DNA from: Pseudomonas fluorescens
GTDB taxonomy: Bacteria > Pseudomonadota > Gammaproteobacteria > Pseudomonadales > Pseudomonadaceae
DNA: 64,000 nucleotides
Assembly (NCBI RefSeq): GCF_900215245.1
Contig: NZ_LT907842.1
Location: 5,952,001 to 6,016,000 of the forward strand
Reading direction: 5' to 3'
Below are positions 24,672 to 33,468 of this stretch, one piece after another; position 1 is the stretch's first letter, and every line of letters begins with the position of its first letter. The position numbers and the translations under genes were made by a program. The notes below the pieces were generated by a model, which saw only the letters and a list, made by a program, of their open reading frames with translations, was not told the origin of the DNA and did not search any database.

Positions 24672-25311
24672 ACCCGGCGTGGTGCTGATCGTCGACGACA
24701 CCCCGGACAACCTCGCCATGCTCTCCGATGCACTCGACGACGCCGGCTACATGGTGCTGGTCGCCCTCGACGGCCTCAGCGCACTGAACCGCGTGCAACG
24801 ACGGCGCCCGGACCTGATCCTGCTGGACGCGATGATGCCCGGCCTGGATGGCTTCGAAACCTGCCGGCGGCTCAAGGCGCAGCCCGCCAGCGCCGACATC
24901 CCGGTGGTGTTCATGACCGGGCTGACCGACAGCAAGCATGTGGTGCAGGGCTTTGAAGTGGGCGGCAGCGACTATGTGACCAAGCCGATCCAGACCGACG
25001 AAGTATTGGCACGGGTGGCAGCGCATTTGCGCACCTCACGCATCTTGCTCTCGGCACGGGCGGCGACGCAGCCGAGTGTGCTGACCCTGGAAGACGCGCC
25101 GGCGCAGCGGCTGTTGTCGGCCAGGTTCCAACTGACCGAGCGCGAGGTGGAAGTGCTGCGCTGGGTGGCGTGCGGCAAGACCAATCGGGATATCGGCGAT
25201 ATTTTGGGGTTGAGCCCCAGGACGGTGAACAAGCACCTGGAGCATGTGTACGTGAAGTTGGGTGTGGAGACTCGCACGGCCGCGACGTCCGTGGCCCTGG
25301 CGGCGATCTGA
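24646..25311 (+). CDS. LuxR/NarL-type response regulator
   Basis: A 221-residue regulator with a receiver domain (VLIVDDTPDN; phosphoacceptor D61 in LILLDAMMP; conserved lysine in DYVTKPI) and a C-terminal LuxR helix-turn-helix (LTEREVEVLRWVACGKTNRD, SPRTVNKHLEHVYVKLG). ATG 24646 lies inside the kinase gene, overlapping its end by 26 bp, so the two are coupled partners. It is the best candidate to bind the TACGT-N6-ACGTA sites upstream of urtA and fmdA. Confidence 0.92.
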   Translation: MNALTRSTEPGVVLIVDDTPDNLAMLSDALDDAGYMVLVALDGLSALNRVQRRRPDLILLDAMMPGLDGFETCRRLKAQPASADIPVVFMTGLTDSKHVVQGFEVGGSDYVTKPIQTDEVLARVAAHLRTSRILLSARAATQPSVLTLEDAPAQRLLSARFQLTEREVEVLRWVACGKTNRDIGDILGLSPRTVNKHLEHVYVKLGVETRTAATSVALAAI

Positions 25312-25316
25312 ACACG

Positions 25317-25403
25317 GTGGGAGCGGGCTTGCTCGCGAAAGCGGTGTGTCAGTTGACCTATCCATAACTGATCTATCGCATTCGCGAGCAAACCCGCTCC
25401 CAC
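25317..25403. repeat. REPIN
   Basis: GTGGGAGCGGGCTTGCTCGC at the left, inverted GCGAGCAAACCCGCTCCCAC at the right. It lies between the response regulator and the convergent iclR-type gene. Confidence 0.88.
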
Positions 25404-25431
25404 ACGGGTGCTTCATCGTGGCGCAGATAGG

Positions 25432-26262
25432 TTACCCACCGAAGGTCTGCGACGGCCTGCGCAGGGTCGGATCAAACGGGTTGATCCTCGGCCCAATCGC
25501 CGCCGCTTCGCGCTTGAGCAACTCAACCACCATTGGCAAGCGGCTCGGCCCCAACCGATCACTGATGGTCGCCACACTCAGCGCCGCCACCGCATGCCCG
25601 TCCCGATTCAGAATCGGCACCGCCACCCCCGCCATGCCTTCCAACACCCCGGTATTGCGCGCTGCATAGCCCAGGCGCCGTACGTTCTCGACCTCCGAGC
25701 GCAGCAGCACTTCGTCATACAGGTGAAAGTCCTTGAGGCGTGGCAGGTTGTAGCGAATCACCGTCTCACGCTCTTCCTCCGGCAAGAACGCCAGAATCGC
25801 CAAGCTGCCCTGCCCCACGCCCAACGCCACGCGCCCACCGATATCGCCGGTAAACGTACGGATCGGATAGGGCCCCTCGCTGCGGTCCAGGCAGATCGCA
25901 TCAAAGCCGCTGCGCGCGAGCAGGAACAGCGAATCGCCGAGGGAAGCACTCAGGCGCAACATGCTCGGCCGTACCAGGTCGCGCAGGTTGCCGGTCTTGC
26001 CCGCGTTGGCTGCCAGCGCGAAAAACTCCAGGCTCAGGCGATAGCGTTTGCTGCGTGCGTCCTGCTCGACCATGCCTTCGTCCATCAGGCTGCGCAGCAG
26101 GCGGTGGGTGGTGGGTTGGGACAAGCCGACCTGTTGCGCGAGTTGGGTCACACGTTCGCCGCCTTCCGGCACCTCGCCCAAGGTGCGCAGCAGCGCGAAC
26201 AGCCGAGACACGCCGCCCGCACCGACTTCTCTACTTGCTTCATTCCGCTCAGTGGAATCCAT
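25432..26262 (-). CDS. IclR-family transcriptional regulator
   Basis: A 276-residue regulator. The N-terminal winged helix-turn-helix (about 15-75) includes RLFALLRTLGEVPEG and LSQPTTHRLLRSLMDEGMVEQ; the C-terminal IclR effector domain (about 90-265) includes GVLEGMAGVAVPILNRDGHAVAALSVA. The start is ambiguous between 26262 (MDSTERNEAS, chosen) and 26280. It is divergent from the ABC transporter and oxidase operon at 26505-32943, which it probably controls in response to the substrate or a metabolite. Confidence 0.88.
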   Translation of the reverse strand: MDSTERNEASREVGAGGVSRLFALLRTLGEVPEGGERVTQLAQQVGLSQPTTHRLLRSLMDEGMVEQDARSKRYRLSLEFFALAANAGKTGNLRDLVRPSMLRLSASLGDSLFLLARSGFDAICLDRSEGPYPIRTFTGDIGGRVALGVGQGSLAILAFLPEEERETVIRYNLPRLKDFHLYDEVLLRSEVENVRRLGYAARNTGVLEGMAGVAVPILNRDGHAVAALSVATISDRLGPSRLPMVVELLKREAAAIGPRINPFDPTLRRPSQTFGG

Positions 26263-26504
26263 AAGGCTAAACCCAGGCATAAATTCTAGTGAATGAATAA
26301 AACTGAAAATAATAGTCCATTCAGTGAAATTCCATCTTCCGCCCATCCTAGTCTTCGTCCTAATCTGCGTCCACAGGGGCGAAATGAACAACAAATGGCA
26401 GCCGACTCGAGATCGAGCGCCAACGCACCCGCAACACTCTTTTCGCATCTGCCCAAAACAAAAAAGCGCGTTTCGACGCGACTCAAAAAAGGTGGAACGC
26501 AGAC
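26263..26504. promoter_or_regulatory. Divergent promoter region of the IclR regulator and ABC/oxidase operon
   Basis: A non-coding gap of about 240 bp. It is AT-rich at 26281-26335 and contains the near-palindrome TTCAGTGAA (26323-26331). A related TCAGTGGAAT lies over the iclR start (26250-26259). These are possible regulator half-sites, but no clear -35/-10 pair or long palindrome was found. Confidence 0.35.
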
Positions 26505-27533
26505 ATGGCATTTCTCCAACTCAACGCCTTGAGCAAACGCTACGGCGCCGTCGACGCGGTGGTCGCTACCGACCTTGCGGTGGAAAAAGGCGAGTTCGTT
26601 TCCCTGCTCGGCCCCTCGGGATGCGGCAAGACCACCACCCTGCAAATGATCGCCGGTTTCGTCGACGTGAGCGGCGGGCAGATTCTGCTCGACGGGCGTG
26701 ACATCACCCACGCTAAGCCCGCCAGCCGTGGCCTGGGTGTGGTGTTCCAAAGCTACGCGCTGTTCCCGCACATGACCGTGCGCGACAACGTCGCCTTCGG
26801 CCTGAAGATGCGCAAAGTGCCGGTCGCCGAGATCGCCAGCAAAGTCAAAACCGTGCTCGAACTGGTGCGCCTGGCGCCCCACGCCGAGCGCTACCCGCGT
26901 GAACTGTCCGGCGGCCAACGCCAGCGTGTGGCCCTGGCCCGCGCCTTGGTGATCGAGCCGCCGGTGTTGCTGCTCGACGAACCGCTGTCCAACCTTGACG
27001 CCAACTTGCGCGAAGAAATGCAGTTTGAAATTCGCCGCATCCAGTGCGCCGTGGGCATCACCACCTTGATGGTCACCCACGACCAGGCCGAAGCGCTGTC
27101 CATCAGCGACCGCGTGGTGGTGATGCAGGCCGGGCGCGTGACCCAGATCGACGCGCCGTACAACCTGTATGAGCACCCGCGCACGCGCTTCATCTCGGAT
27201 TTTGTCGGCAAAGCCAACCTGCTGCCGGGCGACTATGACGAACTCGGCGCCCCCCAGGTGCGTTGCATCAGCGGCGCAGGTGAACTGACCCTGAGCCTGC
27301 GCCCGGAAAAAATCACCCTGGTGGACGCCGGCGCCGGGCGCGTGCAAGGCAAGGTCCTCGACAGTTACTTCTTCGGCAGCCAATGGCTGTACCGCGTCCA
27401 TACCCCTCTGGGTGAAATCACCGTGGTGCGCAGCAACGACGGCAGCGCGCCGCTCGCTTGCGGCGCGGCGGTGGGCCTGGACTGGCACGCCGGCCTGCTG
27501 CGCGTGTTGGCGGCGGATGAGGTGCGCGCATGA
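26505..27533 (+). CDS. PotA-like ABC transporter ATPase
   Basis: A 342-residue ATPase of the spermidine/putrescine (POPT) importer family. Walker A is GPSGCGKTT, the Q-loop FQSYALFPHMT, the signature LSGGQRQRVALARAL, Walker B VLLLDEPLSNLD, and the H-loop VTHDQAEAL. A C-terminal TOBE-like domain follows (about 240-340). It is the first gene of a seven-gene operon and its stop overlaps the next start (ATGA). It energises uptake by the two permeases and the binding protein at 31912. Confidence 0.92.
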   Translation: MAFLQLNALSKRYGAVDAVVATDLAVEKGEFVSLLGPSGCGKTTTLQMIAGFVDVSGGQILLDGRDITHAKPASRGLGVVFQSYALFPHMTVRDNVAFGLKMRKVPVAEIASKVKTVLELVRLAPHAERYPRELSGGQRQRVALARALVIEPPVLLLDEPLSNLDANLREEMQFEIRRIQCAVGITTLMVTHDQAEALSISDRVVVMQAGRVTQIDAPYNLYEHPRTRFISDFVGKANLLPGDYDELGAPQVRCISGAGELTLSLRPEKITLVDAGAGRVQGKVLDSYFFGSQWLYRVHTPLGEITVVRSNDGSAPLACGAAVGLDWHAGLLRVLAADEVRA

Positions 27534-28375
27534 GTCGGGGTTATGTGTTGTCGTTACCGGCCCTGGTGCTGTTTACCGGGCTGTTGATCCTGCCGCTGCT
27601 GATGACGCTGGTGCTGTCGTTCAACGTGTTCGACTACCAGGTCGGCGTGAAGGCCGATGAGTGGACCTTCGCGCATTACCTGTCGCTGTTCAGTGACTCG
27701 TACTTTTACGAGATCTTCTGGCGCACCTTCTGGATCAGTGCCTTGGTGACCTTGTTGTGCGTGGTCATCGGCGTGCCCGAGGCCTACATCCTCAGCCGCA
27801 TGGGCACCCCGTGGCGCTCGATCTTCCTGATCCTGATCCTCACGCCGCTGTTGATTTCGGTGGTGGTGCGCGCCTTCGGCTGGAGCCTGCTGCTCGGTGC
27901 CGACGGGCTGGTGAACCAGGTGATCCAGGCGCTCGGCGGGCGCCCGGTGAAACTGCTGTATACGCCGTTTGCGGTGATCATCGCGCTGGTGCACGTGATG
28001 CTGCCGTTCATGATCATTCCGGTGTGGACCTCGCTGCAAAAGCTCGACCCGTCGGCCGAACAGGCCGCCCTGTCGCTGGGTGCGAGCCAGGCCACGGTCA
28101 TGCGCAAGATCGTGTTGCCGCAGGTCATGCCCGGCGTGCTCTCGGGCACCCTGATCGTGTTCGGCCTGGCCGCCAGTTCGTTTGCGATCCCCGGCCTGCT
28201 TGGCGGGCGCCGCCTGAAAATGGTCGCCACCGTGGTGTATGACCAGTACCTCTCGGAACTCAACTGGCCCATGGGCGCGACCATCGCGGTGGTGCTGCTG
28301 TTGGTCAATCTGCTGATCATGCTGAGCTGGAACCGCATGGTCGAAAGCCGCTACAAAAAGTCCCTGGGGGTTTAA
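27530..28375 (+). CDS. PotB-like ABC transporter permease
   Basis: A 281-residue inner-membrane permease with six hydrophobic segments and the EAA-type loop near residues 180-200 (KLDPSAEQAALSLGASQAT...PQVMPG). It overlaps the ATPase gene by 4 bp and precedes the second permease by 4 bp. It forms the channel with the next gene product. Confidence 0.9.
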   Translation: MSRGYVLSLPALVLFTGLLILPLLMTLVLSFNVFDYQVGVKADEWTFAHYLSLFSDSYFYEIFWRTFWISALVTLLCVVIGVPEAYILSRMGTPWRSIFLILILTPLLISVVVRAFGWSLLLGADGLVNQVIQALGGRPVKLLYTPFAVIIALVHVMLPFMIIPVWTSLQKLDPSAEQAALSLGASQATVMRKIVLPQVMPGVLSGTLIVFGLAASSFAIPGLLGGRRLKMVATVVYDQYLSELNWPMGATIAVVLLLVNLLIMLSWNRMVESRYKKSLGV

Positions 28376-28379
28376 GCGC

Positions 28380-29174
28380 ATGTCCAGAAACGGTCCTTTG
28401 GCCCTGGGTTTCCACGGTTTGGTGGTGCTGTTCATGATGGCGCCGCTGGTGGTGGTGTGCCTGGTGGCCTTCACCCCCGAAAACACCTTGAGCCTGCCGA
28501 CGTCGGGCTTCTCCCTGCGCTGGTTTCGCGCGGTGTTCGAGCGTGCCGACTTCATCCAGGCGTTCTATAACAGCCTGATCCTGGCGTTTACCGCCGCGAC
28601 CCTGGCCACACTGATCGCAGTGCCGGCGGCCTTGGCGATCAGCCGATATCAATTCCCGGGGCGCAATTTTTTCAGTGCGCTGTTCCTGTCGCCGATCATC
28701 ATCCCGCACCTGGTGCTGGGGGTGGCGATGCTGCGGCTGTTTGCCTTGATGGGCGTGAATGGCAGCTTCACCTGGCTGATGCTCGCCCACGTGGTGATCA
28801 TCACGCCGTATGTGCTGCGCCTGGTGCTGGCCGCGGCGATCGGCATTGATCGCAGTGCCGAGCAGGCGGCGGAGTCGCTGGGTGCGAGCCGCTTTACGCT
28901 GTTTCGTCAGATTACCTTGCCGATGATTTTGCCCGGTGTAGCCGGCGGCTGGTTGCTGGCGTTTATCAACAGCTTCGATGAAGTGACCCTGTCGATCTTC
29001 GTCAGCTCGCCGGCCACGCAAACCTTGCCGGTGCGCATGTACGTGTACGCCACGGAGTCCATCGACCCAATGATGGCGGCAGTCTCGGCGCTGGTGATTG
29101 CGCTGACCGCAGCGACCATGATCCTGCTCGACCGGGTCTACGGCCTGGACCGCGTGCTGGTGGGGAAACATTGA
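28380..29174 (+). CDS. PotC-like ABC transporter permease
   Basis: A 264-residue permease with six hydrophobic segments and an EAA loop (IDRSAEQAAESLGASRFT...LPMILPG). It is the partner of the preceding permease. Its stop overlaps the ATG of the iron-sulfur subunit gene (TGATG), which ties transport to oxidation. Confidence 0.9.
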   Translation: MSRNGPLALGFHGLVVLFMMAPLVVVCLVAFTPENTLSLPTSGFSLRWFRAVFERADFIQAFYNSLILAFTAATLATLIAVPAALAISRYQFPGRNFFSALFLSPIIIPHLVLGVAMLRLFALMGVNGSFTWLMLAHVVIITPYVLRLVLAAAIGIDRSAEQAAESLGASRFTLFRQITLPMILPGVAGGWLLAFINSFDEVTLSIFVSSPATQTLPVRMYVYATESIDPMMAAVSALVIALTAATMILLDRVYGLDRVLVGKH

Positions 29175-29464
29175 TGGCATTGTTCAAACGATTGGCCGAA
29201 ACCGCGCGCCCTGCCCTGGCCTTCACCCTGGATGGGCAGCCGGCCACGGGCTTGCTGGGCGACACGCTGCTGACCGCCATGCTGACCTGCGCCGATCACC
29301 TGCGCGGCAGCGATTTCAGTGCCGAGCGGCGTGCCGGTTTCTGCCTGATGGGCGCCTGCCAGGATTGCTGGGTGCGGCTGGACGACGGGCGCCGTGTGCG
29401 GGCGTGTTCGACGCTGTTGGAAGAAGGCCAGGCGATCAGCCGCGATCCGGGGCGCCAGGCATGA
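29174..29464 (+). CDS. Small [2Fe-2S] ferredoxin-like subunit (HcnA/opine-oxidase type)
   Basis: A 96-residue protein with a plant-type ferredoxin fold pattern. The cysteine cluster FCLMGACQDCW and a downstream cysteine (RACST) would ligate one [2Fe-2S] centre. It belongs with HcnA, SoxA/OoxA-type N-terminal parts and the small subunit of D-hydroxyproline dehydrogenase. ATG 29174 overlaps the permease stop, and its own stop overlaps the next start (ATGA). It should carry electrons within the three-subunit flavoenzyme. Confidence 0.85.
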   Translation: MALFKRLAETARPALAFTLDGQPATGLLGDTLLTAMLTCADHLRGSDFSAERRAGFCLMGACQDCWVRLDDGRRVRACSTLLEEGQAISRDPGRQA

Positions 29465-30804
29465 AACCCATCGTGATTGTCGGCGCCGGCCCGGCAGGTA
29501 TCAGCGCAGCGCGTACCCTGCTCGACCATGGCATCCAGCCTTGTCTGGTGGATGAAAGCCTGCGCGGTGGCGGGCAGATCTATCGGCGCCAACCGGCGAA
29601 CTTCCAGCGCTCGCCCAAGCAACTTTATGGGTTTGAAGCGCGCAAGGCCGAGGCCGTGCACCGCACCCTGGATGAGCTGGCGCCATTGATCGACTACCGA
29701 CCGCAAACCCTGGTCTGGAACGCCGAGGACGGTCGGCTGGACATGTTGACTAACCACCGTGCGCAGAGCATCGAGTATGCCCGGATCATCGTCGCGACCG
29801 GCGCCACGGACCGTATCCTGCCGGTGCCCGGCTGGACCTTGCCGGGGGTCTACAGCCTGGGCGCGGCGCAAATCGCCTTGAAATATCAAGGCTGCGCCAT
29901 CGGTGAACGGGTCGCATTGTGTGGCAGCGGGCCGTTGCTGTACCTGGTGGCTTACCAGTACGCCAAGGCCGGCGCCAAGGTGGTCGCAGTGCTCGACAGC
30001 GCGCCGTTCAGCGCACAGTGCCGTGCATTACCGGCGTTACTCGGGCAACCGGCGACCCTGGCCAAAGGTTTGTATTATCGCGCCTGGCTGACAGCCCATG
30101 GCATTCCCGTGCATCAGGGCGCAACGCTCACGCAGATTGACGGCGAACTGCGGGTCACCGGGATTCGCTGGGGTGAGCACCGGTTGGACTGCGACGCCGT
30201 GGCCTTCGCCCATGCCTTGCGCAGCGAGACACAATTGGCGGACCTGCTCGGCTGTGACTTTGCCTGGAGCAGCTTGAACCGTGCCTGGTTGCCGCAGCGC
30301 GACAGCGCCGGGCGCAGCAGCGTAAACAACGTGTACCTGGCGGGCGACGGGGCCGGCATCATGGGCGCCGACGCCGCGCAAGTCGCCGGTGAACGCGCGG
30401 CATTGGCCGTGCTGGAAGATTCAGGCAGCACCATCGATCAGCGCCGCGCTGCCCAACTGGAGCAGCAACTGGCAGGCATCCAGCGCTTTCGCCATGGCCT
30501 GGAAACCGCCTTCCCCTTTCCTCAACAGTGGGCTGCGCAGGCGCCGGATGCACTGATCCTGTGCCGCTGCGAAGAGGTAAGCGTCGGCGAGGTGCGCGCG
30601 GTGGTGGATGAAGGCCATTGGGAACTCAACCGCGTCAAGGCCCATTGCCGGGTCGGCATGGGCCGTTGCCAGGGCCGCATGTGCGGGCTGGCCGCAGCCG
30701 AGATTGTGGCCGAGCGCAGTGGTCGAGGGATTGAAAGCGTAGGCCGCCTGCGTGGCCAGGCACCGATCAAGCCGCTGCCGTTTGGCGTGGAGGTGCAACC
30801 ATGA
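29461..30804 (+). CDS. FAD/NAD(P)-binding oxidoreductase subunit (HcnB/OoxA type)
   Basis: A 447-residue subunit. An N-terminal Rossmann motif VGAGPAGISAA (FAD) and a second, more degenerate one, LCGSGPLLYLVAYQYAKAG (about residues 157-175), mark the pyridine-nucleotide-disulfide oxidoreductase fold. A C-terminal BFD-like [2Fe-2S] region has CRCEE and CRVGMGRCQGRMC (about 365-410). It is the alpha subunit of a heterotrimer like hydrogen cyanide synthase, octopine/nopaline oxidase or D-hydroxyproline dehydrogenase. ATG 29461 is set by overlap with the preceding stop. Confidence 0.87.
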   Translation: MKPIVIVGAGPAGISAARTLLDHGIQPCLVDESLRGGGQIYRRQPANFQRSPKQLYGFEARKAEAVHRTLDELAPLIDYRPQTLVWNAEDGRLDMLTNHRAQSIEYARIIVATGATDRILPVPGWTLPGVYSLGAAQIALKYQGCAIGERVALCGSGPLLYLVAYQYAKAGAKVVAVLDSAPFSAQCRALPALLGQPATLAKGLYYRAWLTAHGIPVHQGATLTQIDGELRVTGIRWGEHRLDCDAVAFAHALRSETQLADLLGCDFAWSSLNRAWLPQRDSAGRSSVNNVYLAGDGAGIMGADAAQVAGERAALAVLEDSGSTIDQRRAAQLEQQLAGIQRFRHGLETAFPFPQQWAAQAPDALILCRCEEVSVGEVRAVVDEGHWELNRVKAHCRVGMGRCQGRMCGLAAAEIVAERSGRGIESVGRLRGQAPIKPLPFGVEVQP

Positions 30805-31898
30805 TCGATGTCATCGTACTGGGCGGCGGCATCGTCGGTGCTTCGGCGGCGCGGACGCTGGCACACAAAGGCCAGCGTGTGGCCCTGGTAGAGCGAGATT
30901 TCTGTGGCTCTCATTCCAGCGGCGTCAACTATGGTGGCGTGCGGCGCCAGGGGCGGCCGGTGCATCAGTTGCCGTTGTCGCAACGCGCCCATCAGTTGTG
31001 GGCCGACTTGCCGGGGTTGATCGGCATTGACGGCGAGTACGTGCGCTGCGGGCATTTGAAATTGGCGCGCAGCCAGGCGGATTTCGCCGCGCTGCAGGCG
31101 TATGCCGAGCAAACCCGGGACTTTGACCTGGGCTTGCAACTGCTGGATTACGCGCAATTGCGCGCACGCTTTCCCTGGGTCGGCGATGTGGCGGTCGGCG
31201 CGTCACTGTGCCCTGAAGACGGCCATGCCAACCCGCGCCTGGTCTCGCCCGCCTTCGCCCGTGCAGCGCAGCGCCTCGGCGCCTCGGTGTACGAGCAGGC
31301 CGAAGTGATTCGCATCGAACATGACAGCCAACGCTTCCACGTGCACTGCGCCAACGGCCTGCACCTGCAAGCAGCCTGGCTGCTCAACTGCGCCGGCGCC
31401 TGGGCCGGTCACGTCGCCGAACAGTTCGGCGAGCCGGTGCCGATCACCGCGGCGCACCCGGCCATGCTGGTCACCGAGCCGCTGCCGGTGGTGATGAACG
31501 TCAGTACCGGGGTTGAAGGCGGTGGGATATACGCGCGTCAGGTCGCCCGGGGCAATTGCATCCTTGGCGGCGGCCGCGGGTTTGCGCTGGGCCCGCAAAC
31601 GGCGCGCCCGGGGCAAGCGGCAGTGCTGGAGATTTTGCGCAATGCCGGCGAGTTGTACCCGTTCCTCAAGGGCGCCCAGGCGATCCGCACCTGGAGCGGC
31701 ACCGAAGGTTACCTCCCCGACCATGAGCCGGTGATCGGCCCAAGCAGCACCCAACCTGGCCTGCTCCACGGTTTCGGCTTTGCCGGCGCCGGGTTCCAGC
31801 TCGGCCCCGCCGTCGGTGAAGCCCTGGCAGAGATCGTCTGCGTCGGGGCCAGCCGCCAACCCATCGAAGCGTTTTCCATCCGTCGTTTCCAAGCCTGA
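30801..31898 (+). CDS. DadA/HcnC-like FAD-dependent amine/amino-acid oxidoreductase subunit
   Basis: A 365-residue DAO-type flavoprotein. The FAD motif is VLGGGIVGASAARTLA at the N-terminus, the typical GVNYGGVRRQG follows the first helix-strand unit, and the C-terminal GFGFAGAGFQLGPAVGE closes the FAD domain. It is the likely catalytic beta subunit oxidising the C-N bond of the substrate. It overlaps the previous gene by 4 bp. Exact substrate unknown; HCN synthesis is unlikely because the operon also encodes an importer. Confidence 0.87.
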   Translation: MIDVIVLGGGIVGASAARTLAHKGQRVALVERDFCGSHSSGVNYGGVRRQGRPVHQLPLSQRAHQLWADLPGLIGIDGEYVRCGHLKLARSQADFAALQAYAEQTRDFDLGLQLLDYAQLRARFPWVGDVAVGASLCPEDGHANPRLVSPAFARAAQRLGASVYEQAEVIRIEHDSQRFHVHCANGLHLQAAWLLNCAGAWAGHVAEQFGEPVPITAAHPAMLVTEPLPVVMNVSTGVEGGGIYARQVARGNCILGGGRGFALGPQTARPGQAAVLEILRNAGELYPFLKGAQAIRTWSGTEGYLPDHEPVIGPSSTQPGLLHGFGFAGAGFQLGPAVGEALAEIVCVGASRQPIEAFSIRRFQA

Positions 31899-31911
31899 GA
31901 GGAAAAACCCA

Positions 31912-32943
31912 ATGAACACACGTATCGCGCTGTCCTGCTTGCCCCTCGCACTGCTCGCCTCCATCGCCCATGCTGCGCCGACGCTGTACCTGGGCATGAA
32001 CGGCGGCACCATGGAACGGGTGTACGCCGACAAGGTGCTGCCCGCCTTCGAAAAAGCCAATAACGTCAAGGTGGTGATCGTGCCCGGCACCTCGTCGGAC
32101 ATCCTCGCCAAGGTCCAGGCCAATAAAGACAACCCGCAGATGCACGTGATGTTCCTCGACGACGGCATCATGTACCGCGCCATCGCCATGGGCCTGTGCG
32201 ACAAGCTGGCGCCGAGCCCGTCGCTGGAGCAGATCCCGGCCAAGGCGAAAATCAAGCAAGAGGCTGTGGCCGTGACGCTGGGCGTTACCGGCCTGGGCTA
32301 TAACGCCAAGATGTTCAAGGAAAAAGGCTGGGCCGCACCCACCTCGTGGATGGACCTGGCCGACCCGCGCTTCAAGGACAAAGTGGTGTTCCAGTCCCTC
32401 GCCTCCTCCACCTTCGGCCTGCACGGCTTTTTGATGTTCAACCGTATCCAGGGCGGCTCCGAAACCAACGTGGAACCGGGCTTCAAGGCCTGGCCGAAGA
32501 CCATCGGCCCCAACGTGCTGGAATACATCGCCAGCTCCGCGAAGATCTCCGAGATGGTGCAAACCGATGAAGCCGCGATCTTCCCCCTGACCCCGACTCA
32601 AGTCACCACTCAGCAACTGCTGGGCATCCCGATGGAATATGCGCAACCGAAGGAAGGCGCGGTGGTGCTCAACGTGGCCGAATGCGTGATTGCCCGTAAT
32701 GACCAACCGGAACTGGCGCAAAAACTCGCGGCGTTTTTGTTGACGGCACAAGCCCAGGCGCCGGCGTTGGAGGACGGCGACCAGATTCCGTCGAACCCAA
32801 CTACACCGACCACCGACAAAACCCGTGCGCGGGTGGAGGCAATGCAGGGTTACCTGCAGACGGCGATTTCAATTGATTGGGACCAGGTCAATCAGGCGCG
32901 GCCGGAGTGGAATGCGCGGTGGAGCCGCTCGATCGAACGCTAA
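31912..32943 (+). CDS. PotD/PotF-like periplasmic substrate-binding protein
   Basis: A 343-residue exported binding protein. The signal peptide is MNTRIALSCLPLALLASIAHA, cut before APTLYLG. Family 1/polyamine-type features include VVIVPGTSSDILAKVQANKD and LGVTGLGYNAKMFKEKGW. A GAGAGG ribosome site precedes ATG 31912. It is the last gene of the operon and delivers the ligand to the two permeases. Polyamine-type proteins bind varied amines and carboxylates, so the ligand is open. Confidence 0.88.
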   Translation: MNTRIALSCLPLALLASIAHAAPTLYLGMNGGTMERVYADKVLPAFEKANNVKVVIVPGTSSDILAKVQANKDNPQMHVMFLDDGIMYRAIAMGLCDKLAPSPSLEQIPAKAKIKQEAVAVTLGVTGLGYNAKMFKEKGWAAPTSWMDLADPRFKDKVVFQSLASSTFGLHGFLMFNRIQGGSETNVEPGFKAWPKTIGPNVLEYIASSAKISEMVQTDEAAIFPLTPTQVTTQQLLGIPMEYAQPKEGAVVLNVAECVIARNDQPELAQKLAAFLLTAQAQAPALEDGDQIPSNPTTPTTDKTRARVEAMQGYLQTAISIDWDQVNQARPEWNARWSRSIER

Positions 32944-32982
32944 CCGCAAAGCCAGCAGCGCTCGCGTGATCTTGCGCGAGCG

Positions 32983-33468
32983 TTACGGGCGGCTCGTGTG
33001 GCGCGATTCGGTGGTTGGGTTATGTGAGTACTTCTTCAAGAGCGCTTGAGTGGCAGTTTTGCGCACGCGAATTTCCGCCAGTTTCAGTTGCATGTCTTGA
33101 TAACGCTGCGTGCTCATCAGAATCAGGCCCAGCAGCGGAAGCACGATACCCAATGCGTAAACCAGCGCGTGGGGCCGGTATTGCAGGGTCGGTGTCACCA
33201 GCAGCAGGCAGAAAATGAAATACCCCAGCTGCAAGCCGGTTGCGCAGCTGCGCCCGCGCGCCAGCATCCAATGGGCAAACGCAGAAAAAGCCGTCAAGCC
33301 GACAAAGAGGCCCAGGCAGCCTCCGGTTTGCAGCGGCGCGGCCACAGAGCACAGGTAGGTCTTTTTAGTCAGCAACGTAACGGTGGCCGCTGAGAACTGG
33401 GCCATGAACACCATGGCGGTCATTTCCGGCAAGCATTGGGCAAGACGGTTAATGGTTGACTCCCTCAC
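32983..33468 (-). CDS. Small membrane protein of unknown function
   Basis: A 161-residue protein, not recognised. There are about four hydrophobic segments (around 18-35, 45-65, 75-95, 100-118), followed by a basic C-terminal tail (about 120-161) rich in Lys, Arg and Gln. The GTG start at 33468 is supported by GGAGG seven bases upstream. It is convergent with the binding protein gene and lies downstream of nadE on the same strand, but a 99-bp gap separates them. Confidence 0.6.
   Translation of the reverse strand: MRESTINRLAQCLPEMTAMVFMAQFSAATVTLLTKKTYLCSVAAPLQTGGCLGLFVGLTAFSAFAHWMLARGRSCATGLQLGYFIFCLLLVTPTLQYRPHALVYALGIVLPLLGLILMSTQRYQDMQLKLAEIRVRKTATQALLKKYSHNPTTESRHTSRP

Noticed and set aside
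26286-27488. A 400-codon minus-strand frame opposite the PotA-like ATPase
   Set aside because: The other strand encodes all ABC ATPase motifs; this frame is a His/Gln-rich shadow.
29174-31898. Hydrogen cyanide synthase hcnABC
   Set aside because: Subunit layout matches, but the genes are embedded in an ABC importer operon with an IclR regulator, which fits catabolism better than cyanide formation.
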